DNA of 20,055 nucleotides from a virus, in the IMG/VR virus record IMGVR_UViG_3300037189_004257, positions 1-20,055 of that record. One strand, 5' to 3'. Below, piece after piece: positions 3,926 to 11,405 of this stretch. The notes beneath the pieces are model-generated. The model saw only the letters and a program-made list of their open reading frames with translations. It was not told the DNA's origin and ran no database searches. Each line of letters begins with the position of its first letter. The stretch's first letter is position 1. The position numbers and the translations under genes are program-made.

Positions 3926-4687
3926 TTAGATTTCAATAATTCGAATACCAGCATCAGGATTTTCTCCGGGGTATCCAATTGGATTGGCAATCACTTGTGT
4001 ATTGCAGAGCATATAATCCACTGGATCGTGAACATGCCCATGAACTACAAGTCTAGGTCCACCATATGCAAGCTCATTACCCCAAACGTTACAGTAACCC
4101 GCATTCAGCGGACTACCGACATACTTAGGATTAATAGATAGCTCACATGGAGCATGATGCATTACAATCACAGTCTTTTCTGGATCAAGGTGCTCCATAG
4201 AGTTGAACAGATAAGCCCTAGATGCAGCGTTGATCTTGTCAATGTCAGTAGCTCTAATCTTACGATAAGAACCATTGTCATAGAACCTAATCCGACGATA
4301 GTCATTAAGACCATCTTCTACTGCCATCATATTCAGTGGCTTGTTTCCACCATGATTATAGTCTGTCCAGCAGGTAGCACCAAGGAAAGTAATACCATCA
4401 ATCACAACTCGATCATTCTCAAGAAAATGAATGTTGTCATACTTTGTAGCCGCTTCACGAGCAGCATCTAGAGCATGTTGATACACTCGACCATAATACT
4501 CGTGGTTTCCTGCAACCATGACGATATGGTCTGCATCAGCACCAAACATGCCATGAGCATAGTCTGCTGCATTTTCTGCGTAGCCGATATCACCCGCAAG
4601 AATGAGAACATCGACACGCTCGGAAAGCTTTAGTTCTCTCTGATTACCAAATTCAGTATGGATATCAGATGCAATACCGATTTTCAT
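3926..4687 (-). CDS. Calcineurin-like metallophosphoesterase (253 aa)
   Basis: The five metal-binding blocks of the calcineurin-like phosphoesterase fold are present in order. They are D8-x-H10 in S-D-I-H, G-D33 in A-G-D-I-G, G-N61-H62-E in the third block, the M-H-H-A-P block near 176, and G-H-V-H-D near 216-220. The length is typical for a single-domain member. Such enzymes are cytoplasmic, need two metal ions, and cleave phosphomonoesters or phosphodiesters; the substrate cannot be read from the motifs. AAGGAG lies upstream of the ATG at 4687, and a strong promoter lies at 4716-4743. Its place right after the NAD+ salvage pair could suggest a nucleotide substrate, but that is inference. 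Confidence 0.93.
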   Translation of the reverse strand: MKIGIASDIHTEFGNQRELKLSERVDVLILAGDIGYAENAADYAHGMFGADADHIVMVAGNHEYYGRVYQHALDAAREAATKYDNIHFLENDRVVIDGITFLGATCWTDYNHGGNKPLNMMAVEDGLNDYRRIRFYDNGSYRKIRATDIDKINAASRAYLFNSMEHLDPEKTVIVMHHAPCELSINPKYVGSPLNAGYCNVWGNELAYGGPRLVVHGHVHDPVDYMLCNTQVIANPIGYPGENPDAGIRIIEI

Positions 4688-4715
4688 ATCAATGTTCTCC
4701 TTCTATTAAGATTGT

Positions 4716-4743
4716 ATTATATCAAACTATGAACCAATGTCAA
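4716..4743 (-). promoter_or_regulatory. Sigma-70-type promoter
   Basis: TTGACA (4738-4743, preceded by G) and TATAAT (4716-4721), spacer 16. It sits in the 57-base gap between the nadV stop and the phosphoesterase start. Confidence 0.85.
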
Positions 4744-4744
4744 C

Positions 4745-6136
4745 TCATAGATATGAATTAACTCGTTCACGAATTTGCTTCATAGTAACCTCTTCGCCAA
4801 CTAGTTTACCATTCTCATAAACAACATCTAGGTAGTCATCCTTCCAATCAAACTTCATAGGATTAGCATCAGATGTATAAGTGAAGAATGGACCCTCTGG
4901 CATTTGCTTTCCTAGAACCATTCGACCCTTCTTAGAAGACTTACCAGAGTCGGTGATTGGGTTCTTGGCGATAGCATGATCCACACCATCGATAGTAATA
5001 TTAGAAGCCTTGAACGCAAACTTGTTAGTGTCACGATCAATATTTGCTTGCATTAGACCACCACCAGAACCAGTCATGATGCTATCAGCAGAGATACCCA
5101 TGCTAGTAGCAATAAGGAATGGATCAGTCACAGTATCTTCATTGATCCCGTCACCCCAGAGAACCTTGACATTCTTCAGAACATGATATCCCTTAGAGTT
5201 GACTGTGTATCCAAACCCATCTTCAAGAGTCCTTAGAATCTTCGGAAGAACTTCTCGCATATGACCAGAGTCAGGACGAACTACAAGAGTAATGTTCTTC
5301 TTGATGATCTTGTCCTTCAGTAGAACCCACTTCTCAGCAGCTTCATAGATATTCCATGTATCGGATACGACTGATAGGATACCATTCTCTGGTTGAATGT
5401 CGATCAGGTGTTGGAATGACTCAAATTCATTCTCTTGGCCATATGAACACATGACAGAGTGCTCGGTAGCAGGGACTGAGAACCCGACCACTTCACCACC
5501 ATACAGCTTCTTGGCGTACATGACAGCAGCCATAGAATCTGATCCAGCAAAGCTAGTTAGGTATGCAGAACCACCGATCATATTAGTTTCGTATGAAGAG
5601 CATCCACGAGCAGAGAAATCTAGAACTGCAAAGTCCATGAACCCAGTTTCAGATGACTTATCGAAGAATGGCTTCAGCTTCTTCTTCATATTGAAAACTC
5701 GTGTTGCTACTGTAATAGGATACCACAGACGAAGAGCCAGAGTTTCTACATAGGACGTAATGAATGGAAGTTCTGGATCGTTATTCTCAACCGTCATAAG
5801 GACGTTTCGCACATCAACCAGAGTTCCTTCTGCGACAGCATTGATAGTCACTGGTAGCAATCCACCATAGACATTAACGATCTTCATCCAACCTTCATAG
5901 TTGAACGGAACACCATGATCCCTAGAGAATCGTTCTGCCTCAAGCACATCTGCATAGGTAACTGGTTGTAGAAGGTATTCCTTCAGTAGACCTTGAAGGC
6001 CATAGAAGATAGTAGCCTCATACTTACCACCACGACTTTCCATGTAGCTATACACGTTAGTCGTACCGGGAGGATACATAGAGAAGTGTGACATTTTGTA
6101 ACTGTCAGAGTTTAGAATTAGATTTTTAGTTAGCAT
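4745..6136 (-). CDS. nadV: Nicotinamide phosphoribosyltransferase (NadV/NAMPT family, 463 aa)
   Basis: Joins nicotinamide and PRPP to make nicotinamide mononucleotide in the cytoplasm. The family's signatures are visible: N-terminal D-S-Y-K-M-S-H...Y-P-P-G (residues 11-24), T-E-H-S-V-M (about 224-229), V-V-R-P-D-S-G-H (285-292), W-G-D-G (327-330) and the phosphate loop G-S-G-G-G-L (356-361). The length is close to the usual 460-490 residues. AAGGAG lies 8 bases before the ATG at 6136. It follows the NadM-Nudix gene by about 45 bases, so the two salvage enzymes are made together. NadV is known from other large T4-like phages such as KVP40. A hairpin (6162-6182) lies in the short gap. Confidence 0.97.
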   Translation of the reverse strand: MLTKNLILNSDSYKMSHFSMYPPGTTNVYSYMESRGGKYEATIFYGLQGLLKEYLLQPVTYADVLEAERFSRDHGVPFNYEGWMKIVNVYGGLLPVTINAVAEGTLVDVRNVLMTVENNDPELPFITSYVETLALRLWYPITVATRVFNMKKKLKPFFDKSSETGFMDFAVLDFSARGCSSYETNMIGGSAYLTSFAGSDSMAAVMYAKKLYGGEVVGFSVPATEHSVMCSYGQENEFESFQHLIDIQPENGILSVVSDTWNIYEAAEKWVLLKDKIIKKNITLVVRPDSGHMREVLPKILRTLEDGFGYTVNSKGYHVLKNVKVLWGDGINEDTVTDPFLIATSMGISADSIMTGSGGGLMQANIDRDTNKFAFKASNITIDGVDHAIAKNPITDSGKSSKKGRMVLGKQMPEGPFFTYTSDANPMKFDWKDDYLDVVYENGKLVGEEVTMKQIRERVNSYL

Positions 6137-6161
6137 TGATAAAGCTCCTTTATCGGTTAGA

Positions 6162-6182
6162 AACTTGAGTCTATCTCAAGTT
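6162..6182 (-). terminator. Hairpin between the NadM-Nudix and nadV genes
   Basis: AACTTGAG/CTCAAGTT with the five-base loop ATAGA (minus strand) overlaps the stop codon of the NadM-Nudix gene. A short T-rich stretch follows. Its core, GAGATAGACTC, is identical to that of the hairpin at 7342-7368. It may attenuate transcription or protect the mRNA end rather than stop it fully. Confidence 0.5.
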
Positions 6183-7317
6183 ATAGTTTTAAGAAAAATG
6201 TTATGATATGGTAATGATCGTCGTAACACATATCTTCCTTCAGTTGTGAAACTGGTACCCAGAATGCCTTTTCTGCATCATCAGCACCCCTCACCTTTGG
6301 AAGCTTTATATCATCCTTCAGACGGAAATGAAACCCCTGAGTTACGACTCGACCAATAGTTGATCTATGTGGCTCATCAAAAATTCTCTGATTGACTAGA
6401 GAACCCCTGATAACTGGTTCCGGGACCTTGATCTTTGTTTCTTCATATAGCTCTCTAATTGCACCGTCAAGCATGGTTTCATGCATCTCTAGGTGTCCAC
6501 CGGGTAATGCCCATAGACCCTTACCGGGTTCAGATCGACGCTTCACCATCAGAACATGTCCAGATTGTTCAACCACAGAATCAACAGTAAGATGTTTCAC
6601 TGGATACGGTGCAGCTTCCCATGACTTCTTATATTTTTCGATGTGCTCAAGTTCGGACTTCAGTTGGGTATAGTACGAAGTATGAATGTACCCAATTTCA
6701 CTATTAGGATACATGAAATGCTTATCCAGAAGAAAGTCTAATGATGGTTTAGGTAGCAAATCTTTATACTTTTCTTCAAAGTCGATGATGTCATTACTGG
6801 AATTGAGCTTAAAGTAATCATTCCGAATGTCGGTAGAATTGATCGGATGAATGATAGGAACATTGACTGATTCCCACTGAGGAAACATCTTGAGGTAATA
6901 CGAAGTATGATCCTTAGATGCACCAATGAGACCGACTCGGATATCCTTGATACCATTATTTCTAAACCCAGTACCGGGATTCGCTAGATTGAGTGCTTCT
7001 TCCGTAACGATATCTTGAATCTGCTTGATCCATGCACTATCGTTGTAAGTCTTATCTCGGATTGGCTTGATAATGACGTCATTATTTCCCCACGAATCAC
7101 CATTACCGGCAATTGGGTGAGGATAGCAAAGTTGGATAACGGACATCCGTTCATCATATGTGAACGGATTTCGTACTGATCTAGCCTTATCGGCTGATCC
7201 AATTAGTACCAGACATTTTCGTGATTTCTGTAGTGCAATATCAATAATCCGCTTATGCTGATTATGAAAAGGTTGTGCACGAGCAATAAAGACCAATAGG
7301 TCAAATTCTTTTTCCAT
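6181..7317 (-). CDS. nadM: Bifunctional NMN adenylyltransferase / Nudix hydrolase (378 aa)
   Basis: The N-terminal domain (about 1-190) is a nucleotidyltransferase of the NadM type. Its (H/T)xGH-like motif is P-F-H-N-Q-H (16-21), and its second nucleotide motif is I-N-S-T-D-I-R (159-165, compare ISSTxxR). It would turn NMN and ATP into NAD+. The C-terminal domain (about 240-378) has a Nudix box from G274 through E280 to R288-E-L-Y-E-E293; the usual Gly after E-E-x is replaced by Lys295. Fusions of these two domains are known in bacteria and T4-like phages. GGAG lies about 10 bases upstream of the ATG at 7317. A late-type promoter (7371-7378) and a hairpin lie ahead. With NadV it completes a two-step nicotinamide-to-NAD+ route. 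Confidence 0.95.
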   Translation of the reverse strand: MEKEFDLLVFIARAQPFHNQHKRIIDIALQKSRKCLVLIGSADKARSVRNPFTYDERMSVIQLCYPHPIAGNGDSWGNNDVIIKPIRDKTYNDSAWIKQIQDIVTEEALNLANPGTGFRNNGIKDIRVGLIGASKDHTSYYLKMFPQWESVNVPIIHPINSTDIRNDYFKLNSSNDIIDFEEKYKDLLPKPSLDFLLDKHFMYPNSEIGYIHTSYYTQLKSELEHIEKYKKSWEAAPYPVKHLTVDSVVEQSGHVLMVKRRSEPGKGLWALPGGHLEMHETMLDGAIRELYEETKIKVPEPVIRGSLVNQRIFDEPHRSTIGRVVTQGFHFRLKDDIKLPKVRGADDAEKAFWVPVSQLKEDMCYDDHYHIITFFLKL

Positions 7318-7341
7318 TTCTACAAACTCCTTGTAGGTAAA

Positions 7342-7368
7342 AGTGACTAGAGTCTATCTCTAGTCACT
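7342..7368 (-). terminator. Terminator-like hairpin before the NadM-Nudix gene
   Basis: An 11-base perfect stem (AGTGACTAGAG with its complement) and a 5-base loop are followed on the minus strand by TTTT. It could end transcription of the 405-residue gene upstream. It also lies directly downstream of TATAAATA, so a late transcript would begin near or within it. Confidence 0.65.
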
Positions 7369-7370
7369 AC

Positions 7371-7378
7371 TATTTATA
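7371..7378 (-). promoter_or_regulatory. T4-type late promoter TATAAATA
   Basis: An exact match to the T4 late -10 element on the minus strand, in the intergenic gap upstream of the NadM-Nudix gene. Confidence 0.5.
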
Positions 7379-7385
7379 CTCACAT

Positions 7386-8603
7386 TTACTTGTTAATACG
7401 AATTACTCCATCTGGATCAACTGGATTAGCAAATTTACCAGCCGCTTCGTTCTTAATGCCCTTGAGCTTAAGACCAGATACTACACCACCGCCAGCTTTA
7501 CCCTCGGTCTTACCGATAGATTCGTGACGGTCGAATGTATTGTCGTCATGGTCACCATCGACGATAGGGTATCTCTTACCAGTCTTCACGTCTTCAACGT
7601 GAGTTGGCTTAGGTACTGACTTACCACGATGGTAGACCATTGCCACCACATGCCCACGATTCAGTACGTCTACTGCAGCCTTATCATTAGATTCGGCGTG
7701 ATCTGTACCAGTATGAGATAGTGATAGATGATAATTTTCTGGTAGATTTGGATGACCTACTCGATTTGATAGTTTTGTGTAATCATAAAATTGTGTGGTC
7801 GGATGACGCCTGAATAGCTCTGGGGCATGCTTCTCCCATGAGATATCTGAAGTCACGTTCAATCGAACGCCAGCCTTCATACCCTTCTTCTCTGCCAGCT
7901 TGGCATGATTCTTGATTTCATTATCAAGAAGACGTGCCGCATGTTCTGGATGCTTTGCGATGAAGTGTGTTCTGATAACCTTCGATGATAGTGAGTTGTC
8001 TGGATACTGCTTGTTACCACCAGCAGTCAAACCTAGACAGCCAGCTTTACATTCAGTAGAAGCTTTAACACATGTATTGAAACCATGCAAGCCAGAAGTT
8101 GCGTGTGGAGCAAGATTTAATCCGGTAGTCAAAACACCTTCACCAGAAGACTTTTCAGTTTTTAGGTTACCACCGAGTAGAGGGAACTTAGACTTGAAGC
8201 CTCTTGATTTTGCAAATTCATCCATAACTTCTCTAGATTCCTTTAATTTGGCTCTAGATTCTGCTGGGGTTTCACTGTCCATAGCCTTGAAGGTCGATCT
8301 GAACCCTTCACCAATACGCTTATGTAAATTTCCTGCAGGAATATCCCTACGGCTCATGTCAATAAGTGTACGGGTCTTAGGTAGATTCATCGCTGGATGG
8401 GCAGCTTCATCAGGATTGAACTTTGGCTGAGCCTCTTCGTCTAACATATCATAATATTCTGCAGCTTCGTTCAGTGCCTTCTGACCAGTTGGGTCTGATG
8501 GTCCACTTAGATGAAATAGAAAGTTATGTAGGTTCTCAGGTACACCGGGAAGGGTAGTGTCAGACTGGGCTACCTTGGTTCTGAAATTTTTGAAATTTAG
8601 CAT
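7386..8603 (-). CDS. GP88-like protein, candidate virion cargo (405 aa)
   Basis: The central region resembles the phage GP88 family (from memory of its layout). There is 'T-T-G-L-N-L-A-P' (159-166), a cysteine cluster C178, C185, C189, then 'G-V-R-L-N-V-T-S-D-I-S-W-E' (245-257) and 'F-Y-D-Y-T-K' (272-277), matching the family's 'R...S-G-D...F-Y-x-Y-T-K' layout. The biochemical role of GP88 proteins is not known to me. The first 140 residues are a separate helical region starting M-L-N-F-K-N-F, like two other proteins here and like the T4 capsid-targeting leader. CCGGAG lies about 8 bases upstream of the ATG at 8603, and TATAAATA lies at 8638-8645. Late expression and packaging are inferred. 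Confidence 0.75.
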   Translation of the reverse strand: MLNFKNFRTKVAQSDTTLPGVPENLHNFLFHLSGPSDPTGQKALNEAAEYYDMLDEEAQPKFNPDEAAHPAMNLPKTRTLIDMSRRDIPAGNLHKRIGEGFRSTFKAMDSETPAESRAKLKESREVMDEFAKSRGFKSKFPLLGGNLKTEKSSGEGVLTTGLNLAPHATSGLHGFNTCVKASTECKAGCLGLTAGGNKQYPDNSLSSKVIRTHFIAKHPEHAARLLDNEIKNHAKLAEKKGMKAGVRLNVTSDISWEKHAPELFRRHPTTQFYDYTKLSNRVGHPNLPENYHLSLSHTGTDHAESNDKAAVDVLNRGHVVAMVYHRGKSVPKPTHVEDVKTGKRYPIVDGDHDDNTFDRHESIGKTEGKAGGGVVSGLKLKGIKNEAAGKFANPVDPDGVIRINK

Positions 8604-8637
8604 ATTGAATTACTCCGGTTTATATGTTATCATAGTA

Positions 8638-8645
8638 TATTTATA
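8638..8645 (-). promoter_or_regulatory. T4-type late promoter TATAAATA
   Basis: An exact late -10 element in the 50-base gap upstream of the GP88-like gene, about 35 bases from its start codon. This is a good position for a late transcript. Confidence 0.6.
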
Positions 8646-8653
8646 ATATCGTA

Positions 8654-9532
8654 TCAACGCCTAAACCCCATGATGTATCGACGATTAGCATCCTTATATG
8701 CACCCTCTACGTCACTATTATATCCATGGTCACGAGCCACGATGTGCTCTGATCCGTTAACTGGATGTTTCCATATGCCGAGATTCTTTATCTGTTGATA
8801 ATCTGCAGGAGAATGTCCGGTGTTTCCGTGATAGTCATCAAACTTCTGAATCAATGGATGACGTTCAATTCTATCAAGCTCAGCCTCTTTATCCTTTGAT
8901 TGATCCCAGTATTTACCATTCCTTTTATTATGCGCCCTCATCAGAGTTTGAAATAATTGCTTGTGGGTGATTCCGTCAGGAAAATCTTTATGTTTTGTAA
9001 GCTTCTTCCAATCGCCCGCCTTGACATCACGAGCATGACCAACCTTAGTCCATTCATGATTATGCTCATCATGATCCACCAATGGTGGGAAGACTCCGCT
9101 TTCGGTATTAGTTTTAAAATTATCATCTCCGGTATGAGTCAGTGTACGATAATTATTATTAACCCAATGGTCACCGTTCTCTGCATGGTTCTGCATAGCG
9201 CCTAGGGGGAGGTCACCATACTCATGCTTTTTGTGGTACTTATCTAGGAAAGCCCGGATAGCCACCTTAGTTCCAACTTTCATTGTAGTTGGCGTATCAT
9301 CAATTTTGATATGCTCTGGTTCAGCGTGTTGCATATACGCTCTAGAAGACCCCTTAGGCATGTTGCCCTCGATGCCAGTCTTCTCTCCACGAGATGTAAG
9401 GTCTTTGATTTTTTTGACAAGCGCAGTTTGTTTAGACTTGTTGGTCGTTTTACTCTGAATCAAACTCTGAAGTTCTGGGTGTAAGTTTTCCATGATGACA
9501 TTGTCGATAAAATGTTTGAAGTTCGCTAGCAT
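8654..9532 (-). CDS. Late-type phage protein of unknown function, candidate virion cargo (292 aa)
   Basis: I do not recognise a domain. The protein is hydrophilic and rich in His, Lys and Asp, with no membrane segment or catalytic motif that I can name. It begins M-L-A-N-F-K-H-F-I-D-N-V-I-M-E-N. This resembles the T4 capsid-targeting leader, and I-M-E (13-15) would suit a prohead-protease cleavage of the I-x-E type. A conserved-looking block lies at about 57-67 (N-M-P-K-G-S-S-R-A). CCGGAG lies 8 bases before the ATG at 9532, but these bases are also the 3' arm of a hairpin containing a late-type promoter. Late-only translation is therefore likely. Confidence 0.75.
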   Translation of the reverse strand: MLANFKHFIDNVIMENLHPELQSLIQSKTTNKSKQTALVKKIKDLTSRGEKTGIEGNMPKGSSRAYMQHAEPEHIKIDDTPTTMKVGTKVAIRAFLDKYHKKHEYGDLPLGAMQNHAENGDHWVNNNYRTLTHTGDDNFKTNTESGVFPPLVDHDEHNHEWTKVGHARDVKAGDWKKLTKHKDFPDGITHKQLFQTLMRAHNKRNGKYWDQSKDKEAELDRIERHPLIQKFDDYHGNTGHSPADYQQIKNLGIWKHPVNGSEHIVARDHGYNSDVEGAYKDANRRYIMGFRR

Positions 9533-9536
9533 GATA

Positions 9537-9574
9537 TTCTCCGGTTGGTTATATAGTATTTATCAACCGGAGAA
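9537..9574 (-). promoter_or_regulatory. Late promoter inside a hairpin that hides the ribosome site
   Basis: An 11-base perfect inverted repeat (9537-9547 with 9564-9574) has a 16-base loop. The left arm in plus coordinates carries the CCGGAG ribosome site of the 292-residue gene. GATAAATA (9557-9564, minus strand), one base from the late consensus TATAAATA, spans the loop and the base of the far arm. Read-through RNA would mask the ribosome site. RNA started from the internal promoter lacks the pairing arm and would leave it free. T4 gene e uses this arrangement. Confidence 0.6.
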
Positions 9575-9578
9575 ATTA

Positions 9579-9893
9579 TCACTTGATGCTCATAATGAGC
9601 AGTTCATCTCTATCGTAAGACCAACGATTGATATAGCATGATGGCCCTCGAATTGTCCCATCATCATTCATAAGATTTGGTCCACCCACTTTACTGTGGG
9701 CATATACGTAGAAATATCTTTCCCCACTTTTAGTCTTGTATTCCCTAGTCCTTAGAATTTCATCTAGGTGATTTAGAAGATATACCTTCTTCCTGAGATA
9801 GAAGAATGGATCACCACCAACCATCCAACTCGCAAATGTAAATCCAGCAAATACGACTAAACCATAAATTAGAAAAATCAAAAAGTCCATCAT
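9579..9893 (-). CDS. Membrane-anchored phage protein, paralogue A (104 aa)
   Basis: A hydrophobic segment at residues 4-24 should anchor the protein in the inner membrane. A soluble C-terminal part follows, with 'K-K-V-Y-L-L-N-H-L-D-E-I-L-R-T-R-E' at about 35-51 and 'D-D-G-T-I-R-G' near 78-84. The upstream gene has the same layout and the same K-V-Y-L-L...R-E block, so the two arose by duplication. The ATG at 9893 overlaps the upstream stop (ATGA, four bases), with AAGGA about 8 bases before it. No function is known to me; the arrangement fits small membrane proteins of superinfection exclusion or lysis control, but nothing in the sequence proves this. Confidence 0.8.
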   Translation of the reverse strand: MMDFLIFLIYGLVVFAGFTFASWMVGGDPFFYLRKKVYLLNHLDEILRTREYKTKSGERYFYVYAHSKVGGPNLMNDDGTIRGPSCYINRWSYDRDELLIMSIK

Positions 9894-10198
9894 ATTTTGA
9901 ATCCTTTATATTCGGGTAGATCAAATGGCTTATAGGCCCAGTGCGTATATAGGATATGTCCCATCGTAGTACCATCAGGCTTTAGATACATCTTTCCATG
10001 ATGGAGTCCGGGAATAGAATATGCTTCCCCAGCCGAATGCTCCCTAGTTTCCTTGATATCACCAAAGGTGTCGAGAAGATAGACCTTCCTTTTAGTGAAC
10101 CAAAGAAGATCACCGGTTGACCATTGAATTGCCATTATAACATTAATAATAGCAAATGTCAATAGTATAATGGACATTACAATAGAATAAGTTGTCAT
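9890..10198 (-). CDS. Membrane-anchored phage protein, paralogue B (102 aa)
   Basis: Residues 4-25 form one transmembrane helix. The remainder carries 'K-R-K-V-Y-L-L-D-T-F-G-D-I-K-E-T-R-E' at about 36-53 and 'K-P-D-G-T-T-M-G' near 73-80, which align with the neighbouring 104-residue protein. AAGGA lies 7 bases upstream of the ATG at 10198, so this start is well supported. The pair overlap by four bases and are probably translated together. It lies downstream of the terminator of the DUF932 gene, and no promoter of its own is obvious. Function unknown. Confidence 0.8.
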   Translation of the reverse strand: MTTYSIVMSIILLTFAIINVIMAIQWSTGDLLWFTKRKVYLLDTFGDIKETREHSAGEAYSIPGLHHGKMYLKPDGTTMGHILYTHWAYKPFDLPEYKGFKI

Positions 10199-10215
10199 CG
10201 ATTAATCCTTGAAAA

Positions 10216-10246
10216 GAGTGACCCCACTCAATTGAGCAGGGTCACC
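10216..10246 (-). terminator. Rho-independent terminator after the DUF932 gene
   Basis: On the minus strand GTGACCC and GGGTCAC pair perfectly around a 14-base loop and are followed by TCTTTTC. A second hairpin (10251-10259 with 10264-10272) overlaps the stop codon of the DUF932 gene just before it. Confidence 0.75.
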
Positions 10247-10269
10247 AAGTTAATCTTCTTAGGAGAAGA

Positions 10270-11235
10270 TTACGAAGCCATTTCCATGGCAATCTCTAGA
10301 GCCTTGACCTTCAGTTCCCGATTGGAACCGTACCATGCAGAGGCAAGCCTCGTGTCGGCGGATCGACCAACCACATGATCAACCATGTATGTCACCGCGT
10401 TAAATCCTGCCCAGAAGGAACCTTCACCGAGTTCAGCACCGGGTTGAGTGTAGAGAAGCTCCTGAACCTTCTTGGCCGACCGGGAAACTTCACCAGCTTC
10501 ACGCTTAGCTTCGTTGGCAACCGGGAAGACCCGCTTGAAGTACTCGACAACATCTTCATTGGCGAAGCGCTTGTTAGAGAGGAATTCAGCCATCTCCTTG
10601 TACTTCATCAGCTTGTCCTTGGAAACACCCAGAGCAAGCTTGACAGCTTCAGGGTTAAAGGTGGACCGGTGTGAGGTCTTCACAACCGACTTTTGCTTCA
10701 TACCCAGAGAAAGGGTCAGAGTGTTATCACAGACCACCCGAACACTCGTAGTCCGAACGTCAATGGACTTTCCATACTGGTGGGGATTGGTGAAGTGAAT
10801 GTAACCATCGACCTTGTCACGTCCACCGAAGAGTTCGAAGCTCTCATTGGTCTTGGCTAGAGCCCAGACAATCCGACCATCCTTAAGAGAACCGGCAGTG
10901 TCCATAGTCATTTCGCCAGCCGCAATGAAATCGTTGAAGAAATCAAAAGCTTCGGCGTTTTGGCAGGGTTCCCAGTCATTCGAGATGACGTCCAGAACCG
11001 TATTGTCAGAAGTTCGGACCAGAGCAGCCCGAGGAAGTTCAACTCGCTCTCCAGCGATTTCAGTAAACACTGGCATCTTTTCGACCGTCCAGTCAAGGTT
11101 GGCCTTGACTAATACTTGTTCCGGAGTCAGGTCTGCAGGGATTTGAACCCCAAGACCATGCCAAGGCTTTTCCTTACCGACGTAAACCATCGAGACGGCT
11201 TCGCCAGCTTCATTCATTTCAAGATTATGTGCCAT
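10270..11235 (-). CDS. DUF932 / phage-plasmid-like protein (321 aa)
   Basis: The N-terminal signature 'P-W-H-G-L-G' (about 24-29) and the later 'N-P-H-x-Y-G-K-S-I-D-V-R-T-T-S-V-R-V-V-C-x-N-T-L' block are hallmarks of the DUF932 (TIGR03299-type) family, found on phages and plasmids. Its molecular role is unknown to me; some members lie near DNA-repair or anti-restriction genes. I start it at 11235 (M-A-H-N-L), with AAGGA 9 bases upstream, rather than at an upstream in-frame ATG at 11361 that precedes the promoter. It is visibly richer in G+C than its neighbours, has two promoters (11270-11297 and 11378-11405) and ends at a strong terminator. It therefore forms a one-gene unit, probably well expressed early. 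Confidence 0.9.
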   Translation of the reverse strand: MAHNLEMNEAGEAVSMVYVGKEKPWHGLGVQIPADLTPEQVLVKANLDWTVEKMPVFTEIAGERVELPRAALVRTSDNTVLDVISNDWEPCQNAEAFDFFNDFIAAGEMTMDTAGSLKDGRIVWALAKTNESFELFGGRDKVDGYIHFTNPHQYGKSIDVRTTSVRVVCDNTLTLSLGMKQKSVVKTSHRSTFNPEAVKLALGVSKDKLMKYKEMAEFLSNKRFANEDVVEYFKRVFPVANEAKREAGEVSRSAKKVQELLYTQPGAELGEGSFWAGFNAVTYMVDHVVGRSADTRLASAWYGSNRELKVKALEIAMEMAS

Positions 11236-11269
11236 GATGTGTAATTCCTTAGTGGTTGTTGATGTAGTT

Positions 11270-11297
11270 ATAATAACATAATCGAACTGGGTGTCAA
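11270..11297 (-). promoter_or_regulatory. Sigma-70-type promoter of the DUF932 gene (proximal)
   Basis: TTGACA (11292-11297, preceded by G) and TATTAT (11270-11275), spacer 16, about 35 bases upstream of the start codon. Confidence 0.82.
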
Positions 11298-11377
11298 CAA
11301 GTTTTTTAAAAAATCTATTCGCTGATCTTTGTGTTAATTTCAGCGATGCGCCTTCTCCCAATTCGGTTTCATAAGTT

Positions 11378-11405
11378 ATGATAACAGAATCAAACCCTAT
11401 GTCAA
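11378..11405 (-). promoter_or_regulatory. Sigma-70-type promoter of the DUF932 gene (distal)
   Basis: TTGACA (11400-11405, preceded by G) and TATCAT (11378-11383), spacer 16. It overlaps the stop codon of the nuclease gene and lies 108 bases upstream of the proximal promoter. Confidence 0.75.

Noticed and set aside
7912-8430. Plus-strand 172-codon frame
   Set aside because: Antisense shadow of the GP88-like gene; the product shows no domain and there is no promoter or ribosome site.
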